A stretch of DNA of 59,930 bases from Gammaproteobacteria bacterium (lineage in GTDB: Bacteria > Pseudomonadota > Gammaproteobacteria > Xanthomonadales > SZUA-36), in assembly GCA_030426265.1 (NCBI GenBank), contig JAUHYP010000016.1, positions 1 to 59,930 on the forward strand, written 5' to 3'. The notes under the pieces are model-generated. The model did no database searches and was not told the origin of the DNA. It saw only the letters and a list, made by a program, of their open reading frames with translations. Each line of letters starts with the position of its first letter. The stretch's first letter is position 1. Shown piece by piece: positions 18,701 through 26,269 of the stretch. The position numbers and the translations under genes were made by a program.

Positions 18701-18810
18701 GCGGAACTCCCCGGAGCGGGTCGCCGGCTTGCAAACCGCACCCCACGCGTGTCGCGTGCCGTGCCATTTGCGAACCCACCGCCCGCCCTTCCCGTGGTAG
18801 GTTTTGCAAG

Positions 18811-18839
18811 ATAGTACACTGCTGCGATGTGAGCGGTAA
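18811..18839 (-). promoter_or_regulatory. Candidate promoter of the GntP-GH31 operon
   Basis: On the minus strand TTACCG (18834-18839) and TACTAT (18811-18816) are 17 bases apart, giving 3/6 and 4/6 matches to sigma-70 consensus. The -35 lies inside the palindromic operator at 18827-18842, consistent with repression. The transcript would begin about 105 bases before the GntP start. Confidence 0.35.
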
Positions 18840-18842
18840 CAT
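18827..18842. promoter_or_regulatory. LacI/GntR-like operator between divergent sugar operons
   Basis: ATGTGAGCGGTAACAT is an imperfect 16-base palindrome (6 of 8 arm positions symmetric). Its right half equals half of the ATGTTACC-GGTAACAT type operator known for the LacI-family gluconate repressor GntR. It sits between the GntP operon and the dehydrogenase operon, so one repressor could control both. No LacI-family gene is in the window. Confidence 0.45.
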
Positions 18843-18875
18843 TGCGGCTCAGCCATTCCTGACCAGGGACAGCCA

Positions 18876-19409
18876 ATGCAACGCAGGGAACTCCTCAAGG
18901 CCGCGCTGGCGGGCGCCACCGGCGTCGCCGTCGCCGGATTGCACCGGGCCGTGCTCGCCGGCGCCGACCTCGGCGCCGCCGTTCAGCAACCCTTCCTCGA
19001 CGCCCACCAGCGTCGCAGCATTTCGGCACTGGCCGAATTGATCCTGCCGCGCACCGAAACGCCGGGCGCCATCGACGCCGGTGTTCCGGACTTCGTCGAG
19101 CTGATGCTGTCGGACTGGTACACGCCGGAGGAGCGCGAGCCGGTGGTGCAGGGCCTCGCGGACCTCGACGCCGCCAGTCGCGAGGCGTTCGGCCGGGACT
19201 TCGTGGATGGCAGCCGGGATCAGCAAACCGAGGTCTTCGCCGCGACCGAGGGCGGCGAGTTCTTCGGCTTCTTCCGCCGCCTGGTCGTGCTCGGCTACGT
19301 GACTTCGGAGCCCGGCCTCAAGGCCCTGGGCGACTACCGGCACATGACGGGAAGCTACAATGGCGATGTCCCTGTGTCCCAACAACCCCGACCGATGGTG
19401 AACGGATGA
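18876..19409 (+). CDS. Gluconate 2-dehydrogenase subunit 3 family protein (small subunit of a GMC sugar dehydrogenase)
   Basis: A 177-residue exported protein with a Tat-like leader (MQRRELLKAALAGATGVAVA). The body, with RRSISALAELILPRTETPGAIDAGVPDFVELML, matches PF13618, the small subunit of membrane-associated FAD sugar dehydrogenases. Known partners help fold and co-export the flavoprotein through Tat. It overlaps the following GMC gene as ATGA, so the two form a complex. It is the first gene of the plus-strand operon, opposite GntP. Confidence 0.88.
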   Translation: MQRRELLKAALAGATGVAVAGLHRAVLAGADLGAAVQQPFLDAHQRRSISALAELILPRTETPGAIDAGVPDFVELMLSDWYTPEEREPVVQGLADLDAASREAFGRDFVDGSRDQQTEVFAATEGGEFFGFFRRLVVLGYVTSEPGLKALGDYRHMTGSYNGDVPVSQQPRPMVNG

Positions 19410-21097
19410 ACGCGCAATTCGACGCCATCGTCATCGGTTCGGGCATCACCGGCGGCTGGGCCGCCCGTGAACTGACCCGTCGCGGTCTCAAGACCCTGGT
19501 CCTGGAACGCGGCCGGCGCATCGAGCACATCACCGACTACCAGGGCGAACACAAGGCGCCCTGGGACTATCCCTTCCGCGGGCGCGTCCCGCGCGAACTG
19601 GCCGAGCGGGACTACTTCATCCAGAGCCAGTTCGGCTGGTTCGACGCCTACGGCCTGCAGTACTGGAACAACGACCGCCTCAACCCCTACGTCCAGGACC
19701 CTGAAAAGCCCTTTCACTGGGTGCACACCGACGTGCTGGCGGGGCGCAGCATGGTCTGGGGCCGCCAGTGCTATCGCTGGAGCGACCTGGACTTCGAGGC
19801 CAACAAGCGCGACGGCCACGGCATCGACTGGCCGATCCGTTACGCCGACATCGCGCCCTGGTATGACCACGTCGAACAGGTGGTGGGCGTCAGCGGTGAA
19901 AAGCTGGGGCTATCGCAACTGCCCGATGGCCTGTTCCAGAAGCCCATGGAACTGAACGTGGTGGAGAAGCACGTCCAGTCGACTCTGCGTGACCAGTTTC
20001 CGGACCGCCAGCTGACCGTGGGCCGGGTCGCCATCCTGACCGAGCCCAAGGACGACCGGGCCGCCTGCCATTACTGCGGCCCCTGCCACCGGGGGTGCTC
20101 CACCAAGAGCTATTTCAGCGCGCTGACCGTGACCCTGCCGCAGGCCGAGGCGACCGGGCGGCTGGAATTGCGCACCGATGCGGTCGTCGAGGGGCTGGAT
20201 GTCGACGCCAGCGGCACCCGCGTGACCGGCGTGCGTGTCATCGATGCGAAGGACGGTTCGCGCACGCGCTACGAGGCGAAGGTCGTGTTTCTCTGCGCCT
20301 CCACCATCGGCAGTACCCAGATCCTCATGAACTCGGCCGGCGAAAACCACCCCAATGGCCTGGCCAACGGCAGCGGCGTGCTGGGGCGGTACATGATGGA
20401 CCACACCTTCGGCACCGGCATCACCGGCCTGGTCCATGGCTTCGAGGACCGCACGACCACCGGGTTCCGGCCCAACGGCATCTACGTCCCCCGTTTCCGC
20501 AACCTCGAAGGCCAGGACGAGGACGCCGACTTCGTGCGTGGCTACGGCTTCCAGGGCGGCGCCGGGCGCATGGGCTTCACCGACGCGGCGGAACGCCTGC
20601 CGGGCTTCGGGCCGGACTTCAAGAAAGCCCTGGGCGGGCACGGACCGTGGTCCATGCGCTTTTTCGGATTCGGCGAGATCCTGCCGCACCCGGACAACAC
20701 GATGTCGCTGGACCCGGTGCTCAAGGACCGCTTCGGCATTCCGCAGGTGCGCTTCGACACGCAGTACCGCGACAACGAGAAGCGCATGATCGCCGACATG
20801 ATGAAGCAGGGCGAGGCGATGCTGAAGGCGGCCGGCGCCACCGGCATCTCCAGCGGGCCGGGCCAGATGATCATGGGCCGCGGCGTGCACGAGATGGGCA
20901 CGGCGCGCATGGGGCATGACCCTTCCGAATCCGTGCTCAATGGCTGGAACCAGGCGCACGAGGTTCCCAACCTGTTCGTGACGGACGGCGCCTGCATGAC
21001 CTCGGGTTCCTGCGTGAACCCGTCGATCACCTACATGGCGCTCACCGCGCGTGCCGCGAACCATGCGGCGGACCTGCTGGCCGAGGGAAAGATCTGA
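19406..21097 (+). CDS. GMC family FAD-dependent sugar dehydrogenase (large subunit)
   Basis: A 563-residue flavoprotein. IVIGSGITGGWAARELTRRG at the N-terminus is the FAD dinucleotide-binding fold; GRSMVWGRQCYRW and the C-terminal GTARMGHDP and NPSITYMALT segments are GMC hallmarks. The likely catalytic His lies in MGRGVHEMGTARMG. A cysteine cluster (Cys221, 224, 227, 231) resembles the Fe-S-ligating region of FAD-glucose dehydrogenase large subunits. Relatives oxidise gluconate at C2 or glucosides at C3 (to 3-keto-glucosides) in the periplasm, passing electrons to a cytochrome c. No cytochrome subunit gene is adjacent. It overlaps the small-subunit gene by 4 bases and the GH105 gene by 1. 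Confidence 0.88.
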   Translation: MNAQFDAIVIGSGITGGWAARELTRRGLKTLVLERGRRIEHITDYQGEHKAPWDYPFRGRVPRELAERDYFIQSQFGWFDAYGLQYWNNDRLNPYVQDPEKPFHWVHTDVLAGRSMVWGRQCYRWSDLDFEANKRDGHGIDWPIRYADIAPWYDHVEQVVGVSGEKLGLSQLPDGLFQKPMELNVVEKHVQSTLRDQFPDRQLTVGRVAILTEPKDDRAACHYCGPCHRGCSTKSYFSALTVTLPQAEATGRLELRTDAVVEGLDVDASGTRVTGVRVIDAKDGSRTRYEAKVVFLCASTIGSTQILMNSAGENHPNGLANGSGVLGRYMMDHTFGTGITGLVHGFEDRTTTGFRPNGIYVPRFRNLEGQDEDADFVRGYGFQGGAGRMGFTDAAERLPGFGPDFKKALGGHGPWSMRFFGFGEILPHPDNTMSLDPVLKDRFGIPQVRFDTQYRDNEKRMIADMMKQGEAMLKAAGATGISSGPGQMIMGRGVHEMGTARMGHDPSESVLNGWNQAHEVPNLFVTDGACMTSGSCVNPSITYMALTARAANHAADLLAEGKI

Positions 21098-22251
21098 TGC
21101 CCCGAAGCCGCGCTGCCCGGGTGACTGTCGACCCGTGTGGCGGCGCCCCTTCGACACGGCGTCGACGCGTCGGGTCCTGGCTGGCGACGCCCCGAACCGC
21201 ACTCCTGCTGCTGGCCGGCCTGCTGTTTTCCGGAGGGCAGGTCGGCGCCTCGCAGGAGGCCATGGCGGACCCCGCAACGGTCGGCGCCCTGTTGTCCCGA
21301 AACCTCCTGGCCCGCGACTACATGTTCTATGGCGACGAGGCCCTGCACTATGCTGAGGCCGCTGCCGCCGTGGGCGCCCTGCGTTTCGCCGAAGCCGCCG
21401 ATGACGCGGCGCTGGAGTCGGCACTGGTCGAGCGCTATGCGCCATTGCTGGACGACGCCAGCCCACTGGTCAGTCGTCGCGCCCACGTGGACATGGCGGT
21501 GCTGGGCATCGTGCCCCTGCAGATCGCCCTCCAGACCGGCTCCAAGGAGCACCTGGCGCAGGGCCTGGGCTTTGCCGACGCGCAGTGGGAAGCACCGCTG
21601 GACAACGGCCTGACGGACCAGACCCGCTGGTGGATCGACGACCTCTACATGGTCGGCATGCTGCAGATCCAGGCGTACCGCGCCACTGGAAATCCCGAGT
21701 ACGCCGACCGCGCAGCACGGCAGTTGGCGGCCTATCTCCCGGAATTGCAGCGGGACAACGGCCTGTTCTTCCACAGCCCCGACGCGCCCGTGTTCTGGGG
21801 CCGGGGCAACGGCTGGGTGGCGGTGGCCATGGCGGAGGTGCTGGCCTCGTTGCCGGAAACCCATCCCCTGCGCGAGGACATCGTCGCGCGCTTCCAGGCC
21901 ATGATGGCGGCCCTGTTGCCCCTGCAAGGCCCGGATGGCCTGTGGCGCCAGGTGCTGGACCAGCCGGATTTCTGGCCGGAGACCTCGGCGACGGCGATGT
22001 TCGCCTATTCAATGGCGCTGGGCATCGAGGCGGGCCTGCTGGATGAGCGGCGGTACACCGGCCCGATGCGGCGTGCCTGGACCGGCCTGGCCCTGCAGCT
22101 GGACGCGCAAGGCAACCTGGCGGAGGTCTGCGTCGGCACCGGCAAGGAAGACAACCTGGCGTACTACCGCAACCGCCCCCGTGTGGCCGGCGACCTGCAC
22201 GGGCAGGCGCCCATGCTGTGGCTGGCCGTGGCGTTCATGCGCGCCCCCTAG
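21097..22251 (+). CDS. GH105-like (unsaturated rhamnogalacturonyl hydrolase family) protein, exported
   Basis: A 384-residue protein with an arginine-rich start and a hydrophobic export signal (TALLLLAGLLFSGGQVGA). The (alpha/alpha)6-barrel signature of GH88/GH105 is visible: WWIDDLYMVGMLQIQAYRAT, PVFWGRGNGWVAVAMAEVL, ETSATAMFAYSMALGI and GTGKEDN near the end. Family enzymes hydrate the unsaturated uronyl residue left by polysaccharide lyases, but no lyase gene is near, so another oligosaccharide is possible. Its ATG overlaps the GMC stop (TGATG). Its TAG lies in a CTAG shared with the convergent SCO gene. Confidence 0.82.
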   Translation: MPRSRAARVTVDPCGGAPSTRRRRVGSWLATPRTALLLLAGLLFSGGQVGASQEAMADPATVGALLSRNLLARDYMFYGDEALHYAEAAAAVGALRFAEAADDAALESALVERYAPLLDDASPLVSRRAHVDMAVLGIVPLQIALQTGSKEHLAQGLGFADAQWEAPLDNGLTDQTRWWIDDLYMVGMLQIQAYRATGNPEYADRAARQLAAYLPELQRDNGLFFHSPDAPVFWGRGNGWVAVAMAEVLASLPETHPLREDIVARFQAMMAALLPLQGPDGLWRQVLDQPDFWPETSATAMFAYSMALGIEAGLLDERRYTGPMRRAWTGLALQLDAQGNLAEVCVGTGKEDNLAYYRNRPRVAGDLHGQAPMLWLAVAFMRAP

Positions 22252-22991
22252 GCGCCATCCGGATCATCGAGGGCCTCGATGGCCTCGACAATCGCTTGCG
22301 GATCGTCGTCCAGGCCTTTGGACTGGTAGCGCACCACGCCCTCGGCGTCGAGCAGGGTGATCATGTTGGAGTGGGCAATGTCGCTGTCGCCCATGGGCCG
22401 GTAGCGCACACCCAACATCGCCGCGAAGCCCAACACCTCGTCCGGATCGCCATGCAGCATCAACCAGTCCCGTGCGTCGAGGCCCTGTTCCGCCATGTAG
22501 GCTTTCATGCGCTCGGGCGTGTCGCGTCCGGGGTCCAGCGAGACCAGCGTTACCTGCAGATTCGAGGCGGACTCGCCTTCGGCGTGGTCCGCGATGGCCT
22601 TAAGCCGCGCCACGATGGTGGGGCAGGTGTGCTCGCAGTACGTGTACACGAAGCTCAGCAGTCGCGGGCGGCCCGCCAGGTCGGGCAATTCCAGTTTGGT
22701 CCCTTCCTGGGTCCGCCACTCCCCTTCGAGGTGATAGAGGGACAGGTCGGGGAGCGCCGCGGCCTGTTCCGCCTGGGAGGGGTCGGCGGCCCACGAAGCG
22801 GCCGGCAGGACGGCCACCACGAGCAGGATGAGTGTCGCATGACATTTGCGGCGAATGGCACGTGCAGCCCGCGCGCCCTGTGCGAAGTAATCGAGCCTCC
22901 CGCGACGTTCAACAATCGTGGACCGCACGACGGGCACGTGGCGCGCTGGGCCGTCGTGGCGTGGTGGAGGGGAGAGGGCAGGCACCTTCAT
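22248..22991 (-). CDS. SCO1/SenC family copper chaperone
   Basis: A 247-residue thioredoxin-fold protein held by a hydrophobic signal or anchor (TLILLVVAVLPAASWA, about residues 53-68). Copper ligands are present: Cys119 and Cys123 in YCEHTCP, and His207 in DIAHSNM. SCO proteins deliver copper or act as thiol reductants for copper enzymes in the periplasm. It overlaps the NirV gene stop as ATGA and follows the nirK operon, so it may help mature NirK's copper centres as well as or instead of cytochrome oxidase. The roughly 50-residue polar stretch before the hydrophobic segment is unusual; no better start codon exists. Confidence 0.88.
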   Translation of the reverse strand: MKVPALSPPPRHDGPARHVPVVRSTIVERRGRLDYFAQGARAARAIRRKCHATLILLVVAVLPAASWAADPSQAEQAAALPDLSLYHLEGEWRTQEGTKLELPDLAGRPRLLSFVYTYCEHTCPTIVARLKAIADHAEGESASNLQVTLVSLDPGRDTPERMKAYMAEQGLDARDWLMLHGDPDEVLGFAAMLGVRYRPMGDSDIAHSNMITLLDAEGVVRYQSKGLDDDPQAIVEAIEALDDPDGA

Positions 22992-23821
22992 GGATTCGTG
23001 GTCTCCAGTTCAACCAGGTCCCGCGCACAGCGGAAACCCAGGGAGCGAATGCTGGATGTCGCGGAATAGCTGCTGCGAAAGGCGTAGCGCATGAAGGCGG
23101 CGTAGTCCGAGGGATCCACCGCGGCGGCCGCGCCGGCGCCGCAGAACAGGCTGTTGTCGAGTTCGCTGTCGGCGCGGGATTCGCCGCTCACCAGCGCGGT
23201 GTTGAAGTCGTTGACCAGTTCCCAGGTGGCCCCGTGCATCCCGCGCACGCCCCAGAAGTTTTCCCAGGTATCCGCGACGTCGGGCAGGCGCGCAAAGGCC
23301 GGCGTGCCGTACCAGTCGAGCACCCGCGCCTGGAAGGCCGGGTCGTCGCCGGCCCGGGGCGAATCCTCGCTGGCCATGGCGGCCCATTCCCATTCGTCCA
23401 GGCTCGGCAGGCGCTTGCCGCGGGCACGGCAGTACGCCCGCGCAGCAAACCAGGACACGTTGGTGACCGGCTGGTTGGCGATGTCTTCCGGATTCATCGG
23501 GTCATGGCCCTGCCAGTGGGACAGGTAGCCGGCATCGGCAAATACCGGCTTGACCCTGTCGGGCGCCCAGCGCGGGTCCTCCCGGGTGAAGGCGGCGAAA
23601 TCAGCGTTGCTCACGGGGAGGCGGTCCAGCAGAAAGGCCTCCACGTGCACCTCGCGTGCTTCGCCTTCCTCCTTGTACAGGGGCGTGTAATCGCCGGCGC
23701 CGATGGGCGCCATGTCGGGTGGCACCACTGCGCCGGCGCCGAGGGCGAAAGCGGCCAGTCCGGCCGCGAACACGCCCCACATCGGCCGGGCAGGGCGGCG
23801 AGCCCTCGCATAGGCCCGCAT
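22988..23821 (-). CDS. nirV: NirV-like formylglycine-generating-enzyme-family protein
   Basis: A 277-residue exported protein of the FGE-sulfatase/SUMF1 superfamily: LLDRLPVSNADFAAF, QPVTNVSWFAARAYCRARG, KRLPSLDEWEWAA and the C-terminal SSYSATSSIRSLGFRCARD. In many denitrifiers a protein of this family (NirV) lies directly after nirK, as here, with 4 bases between them. Its biochemical role remains unsettled; it is not essential for NirK in all species. ATG at 23821 gives an N-terminal basic segment and membrane helix (WGVFAAGLAAFALGAGAVV). The catalytic cysteines of true formylglycine-generating enzymes are not clearly both present, which fits an accessory role. Confidence 0.85.
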   Translation of the reverse strand: MRAYARARRPARPMWGVFAAGLAAFALGAGAVVPPDMAPIGAGDYTPLYKEEGEAREVHVEAFLLDRLPVSNADFAAFTREDPRWAPDRVKPVFADAGYLSHWQGHDPMNPEDIANQPVTNVSWFAARAYCRARGKRLPSLDEWEWAAMASEDSPRAGDDPAFQARVLDWYGTPAFARLPDVADTWENFWGVRGMHGATWELVNDFNTALVSGESRADSELDNSLFCGAGAAAAVDPSDYAAFMRYAFRSSYSATSSIRSLGFRCARDLVELETTNP

Positions 23822-23825
23822 CGAG

Positions 23826-25262
23826 CTAGTTCGTGCCCCTGTACGAGGCCACATCCGACGGTTCGATAACGCCGCCATCATTGCCCCAGCTGTTGAGCAC
23901 GTAGGTCAGCACGTTTGCGACCTCCTCGTCGCTGAGCCGCACCGCGGGCATGACGCCGTTATAGGTCACGCCGTTGACCTGGATCTCGCCCTGCAGGCCG
24001 TCCAGCAGCACCTCGATGGCGTGTTTCGGGTCGTTCAGCAGGTAGTCGGAACCGGCCAGCGGAGGAAAGGCGCCCGTCAGGCCCTGGCCCTCGGCCTGGT
24101 GGCAGGCCAGGCAGTTGCGCTCGTACACGCGCTGGCCGAAGAGGATCCGCTCCTCAGCGCTCGCCGCCTTCGGAGAGGCCGGCGCCGCGTGCGCTTCGCC
24201 CACCAGTTGCTCGGCCTGGCCCTCGGGCAGGTAGATGCCTTCGTACTGCTGGCCGGAGTAGACGGCGACGTCCGATTCGCCCTGGACGTCGATGGTGCCA
24301 AGCGCGCCCTTGTTGAACGCGCGAAAGATGGAGTGGTCGACCAGGTGCAGCTTGCCCGGAACTTCCACCTTGAATTCCACGATCGCCGAACCGCCGGCCG
24401 GAACCAGGGTGGACTGCACGTTGTGATTGAGCAGGTCGCCGCCCTCGACGTAGACGGTGTCGAAAATCTCGCCGATGACGTGAAAGGATGACACCAGGTT
24501 CGGGCCGCCATTGCCGACGAACAGCCGAATCGTTTCACCCACCTCGGCGCGGATGGCGTTGTCGCCCTGCAGCGCGCCGACCGAGCCGTTGAACACCACG
24601 TAATCCGGGTTCTCGGCCAGGGCCTCGTCCATGTCGAAGGGCCGCAGGCCTTCCTCGCCAAAGTCGCCCTTGGTGTAGAACTCGCTCTGCATCACGTAGA
24701 ACTCGCGGTCGACCTCCGGGTAGCCGTCTTCGGGCTCCACCAGGATCAGGCCGTACATGCCGTTGGCGATGTGCATGCCCACCGGGGCGGTGGCGCAGTG
24801 GTAGACGTACAGGCCCGGGTTCAGCGCCGTGAAGGAGAACTGCGTGGTGTGGCCCGGCGCCGTGAACGAGGAGGTGGCGCCGCCGCCCGGGCCGGTCACC
24901 GCGTGCAGGTCGATGTTGTGCGGCATCTTGCTGTCCGGGCGGTTGTTCAGATGGAACTCCACGAGGTCGCCCTCGCGCACCCGGATGAAGGGGCCCGGCA
25001 CGGTGCCGCCGAAGGTCCAGAAGATGTACTCCACGCCGTCCGCCAGGCGGCCCACCTGCTCGGTGGTGTCGACGCTGACGATGACCTTGGCAGGGTGGTC
25101 ACGGTTGACGGGTGGCGGCACCTGGGGCGCCGACGTCACGATGGCTTCGATCACGGGAAGTTCGTCATCCGCCGTGGCCGTCGGCATGACGAGCCAGATG
25201 ACGGTCGCAATGGCCAGTAAGCCGATAAACCGGAAATGCCAAGAGGGTTTCATGATGCGCAT
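23826..25262 (-). CDS. nirK: Copper nitrite reductase with C-terminal cytochrome c domain (AniA/class II type)
   Basis: A 478-residue exported enzyme reducing nitrite to nitric oxide. Two cupredoxin domains carry all ligands: type 1 copper by His115, Cys156, His164 and Met169 (HCATAPVGMHIANGM); type 2 copper by His120, His155 and His310; active-site Asp118 and His261. The HCATAPVGMH spacing is the Neisseria AniA-like class. After a short Ala/Pro linker there is a class I cytochrome c domain (CLACH, Cys384/387, His388; axial Met438 in NGVMPAV), so electrons enter through a tethered haem. ATG at 25262 has GAGGAG 7 bases upstream. It heads the nirK-nirV-SCO operon; no nitric oxide reductase is in the window. 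Confidence 0.95.
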   Translation of the reverse strand: MRIMKPSWHFRFIGLLAIATVIWLVMPTATADDELPVIEAIVTSAPQVPPPVNRDHPAKVIVSVDTTEQVGRLADGVEYIFWTFGGTVPGPFIRVREGDLVEFHLNNRPDSKMPHNIDLHAVTGPGGGATSSFTAPGHTTQFSFTALNPGLYVYHCATAPVGMHIANGMYGLILVEPEDGYPEVDREFYVMQSEFYTKGDFGEEGLRPFDMDEALAENPDYVVFNGSVGALQGDNAIRAEVGETIRLFVGNGGPNLVSSFHVIGEIFDTVYVEGGDLLNHNVQSTLVPAGGSAIVEFKVEVPGKLHLVDHSIFRAFNKGALGTIDVQGESDVAVYSGQQYEGIYLPEGQAEQLVGEAHAAPASPKAASAEERILFGQRVYERNCLACHQAEGQGLTGAFPPLAGSDYLLNDPKHAIEVLLDGLQGEIQVNGVTYNGVMPAVRLSDEEVANVLTYVLNSWGNDGGVIEPSDVASYRGTN

Positions 25263-25523
25263 GCCGTGCTCCTCGCGAAGGAAATCTGGGCGTGGACCAG
25301 AGCCCCATTGCCCAGGCGCCACACACTCCAGTGTAGTCGCTGCATCCGGCGCCATCAGGAAACGCCTTCCTTGAAACGGACCGTGACCGGAGAGGGTGAT
25401 CCGTTAACGTCAAACCCCGCGGTGAGAGCCGGTCTGCGGCCTGGCAGGAGGACTACACGACACGGCGTGAGAAATTTCTTGCAACTTCATCGGGGTATTT
25501 CTGACGACTTCCTGCTTACAGGT

Positions 25524-25586
25524 ATGAAGGGGGGGTATCCCAAGGGTAAATCCGGGTTCATCGCAAGGGGAGCGATTGACGTATAA
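25524..25586 (+). CDS. Possible 20-residue leader peptide upstream of the ECF sigma gene
   Basis: The frame ATG to TAA encodes MKGGYPKGKSGFIARGAIDV. It has a weak AGG 4 bases before the ATG. It overlaps the arms of an inverted repeat (25552-25591) and precedes a terminator-like hairpin, the layout of a translated attenuator. The peptide is basic and glycine-rich, with no run of one amino acid that would name an effector. It may be chance; there is no independent support for translation. Confidence 0.25.
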   Translation: MKGGYPKGKSGFIARGAIDV

Positions 25587-25591
25587 CCCGG
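25552..25591 (+). repeat. Nested inverted repeat in the ECF leader
   Basis: Outer arms CCGGGTT (25552-25558) and AACCCGG (25585-25591) enclose inner arms ATCGC (25560-25564) and GCGAT (25572-25576) around an AAGGGGA loop. As RNA it would be a bulged stem-loop. It lies just before the stronger hairpin at 25601-25626. Confidence 0.45.
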
Positions 25592-25600
25592 TATCAAGGG

Positions 25601-25626
25601 GCGGGACCCGTCGCGGCGGGTCCCGC
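25601..25626 (+). terminator. Terminator-like hairpin upstream of the ECF sigma gene
   Basis: Perfect 9-base arms GCGGGACCC and GGGTCCCGC with an 8-base loop, followed by ATTTAATT. It faces the sigma gene, whose start is 79 bases downstream, so it either ends a small leader transcript or attenuates the operon. It has the same arm sequence core as the hairpin at 43796-43814. Confidence 0.5.
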
Positions 25627-25704
25627 ATTTAATTGCGGGTGTCGACCCTGCCTCGTCCTGTGCAACAATCCGCTGGCGAACGATAACGAACACTCCTGCC
25701 ACGG

Positions 25705-26265
25705 ATGACGGACGAAGACATCACCCAATTGTTGCACCGCTGGTCCGCGGGCGAAGCCCAGGCACTGGACCGGCTCACGCCCCTGGTCTACGAACAGCTG
25801 CATGCGCTGGCCCGCCGGCATTTTCGCGGCGAGTCGGCCGGCCACACCCTGCAGCCTACGGCCCTGGTCAACGAGGCCTACCAGATGCTGGTGGGCGTCG
25901 ATGTCGAATTCCAGGACCGCCACCACTTTCTCGCCCTGGCTTCGCGCATGATGCGTCGCGTGCTGGTGAATCATGCCCACGCCCGCAATGCGTCCAAGCG
26001 TGGCGGGGGCGCGCTGCACGTGACCTGGACCGAGGACCTTCCGTCCAACGATTCGGCCCTGGAAGCCGACATTCTGTCCCTGGATGCCGCTCTGGACGAG
26101 CTAGAGCGCTTCGACGAGCGCAAGGCACGCGCCCTGGAACTGCACTATTTCGCCGGCATGACCTACGCGGAGATGGCCGAGGTGTTGGAAGTGGCCGAGT
26201 CCACGGTGCACAGCGACCTGCGCATTTCCAAGGCCTGGTTGTTCAAGCGCCTCGAGGCCGCCTGA
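25705..26265 (+). CDS. ECF sigma factor, TIGR02999-type (kinase-associated group)
   Basis: A 186-residue sigma-70-family factor. Region 2 includes LARRHFRGESAGHTLQPTAL and VNEAYQMLVGVDVEFQDRHHF; region 4 has LELHYFAGMTYAEMAEVLEVAESTVHSDLRISKAWL, the helix-turn-helix for -35 recognition. HTLQPTALVNEAY is typical of the TIGR02999 group, which sits next to a eukaryotic-type Ser/Thr kinase gene in place of an anti-sigma factor gene, as here: the kinase ATG follows 4 bases after the stop. Kinase signalling therefore probably controls its activity. The target promoters are unknown. Confidence 0.92.
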   Translation: MTDEDITQLLHRWSAGEAQALDRLTPLVYEQLHALARRHFRGESAGHTLQPTALVNEAYQMLVGVDVEFQDRHHFLALASRMMRRVLVNHAHARNASKRGGGALHVTWTEDLPSNDSALEADILSLDAALDELERFDERKARALELHYFAGMTYAEMAEVLEVAESTVHSDLRISKAWLFKRLEAA

Positions 26266-26269
26266 GGCC

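Larger units (their letters stand above)
25263..25704. other. Structured 442-base region between nirK and the ECF sigma gene
   Basis: The left part is the nirK upstream region; no convincing FNR-type or NsrR-type site was found, although TTTGACGTTAACGGATCA (minus strand, about 25400) may be part of a promoter. The right part (25470-25640) is A/T-richer and then strongly structured: a short open frame (25524-25586), nested inverted repeats (25552-25591) and a perfect GC-rich hairpin (25601-25626) followed by ATTTAATT. About 80 bases then lead to the sigma-factor ATG. Confidence 0.55.

Noticed and set aside
18701..18919. Upstream extension of the GntP gene by 73 codons
   Set aside because: Cysteine- and arginine-rich, overlaps the divergent promoter and operator; the ATG at 18700 has a good ribosome-binding site.
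25236..25523. Extended open frame leading into the 20-codon mini-ORF
   Set aside because: The upstream part overlaps the nirK start region, has an arginine-rich shadow-like translation and no ribosome-binding site. Only the last 20 codons are kept as a candidate.
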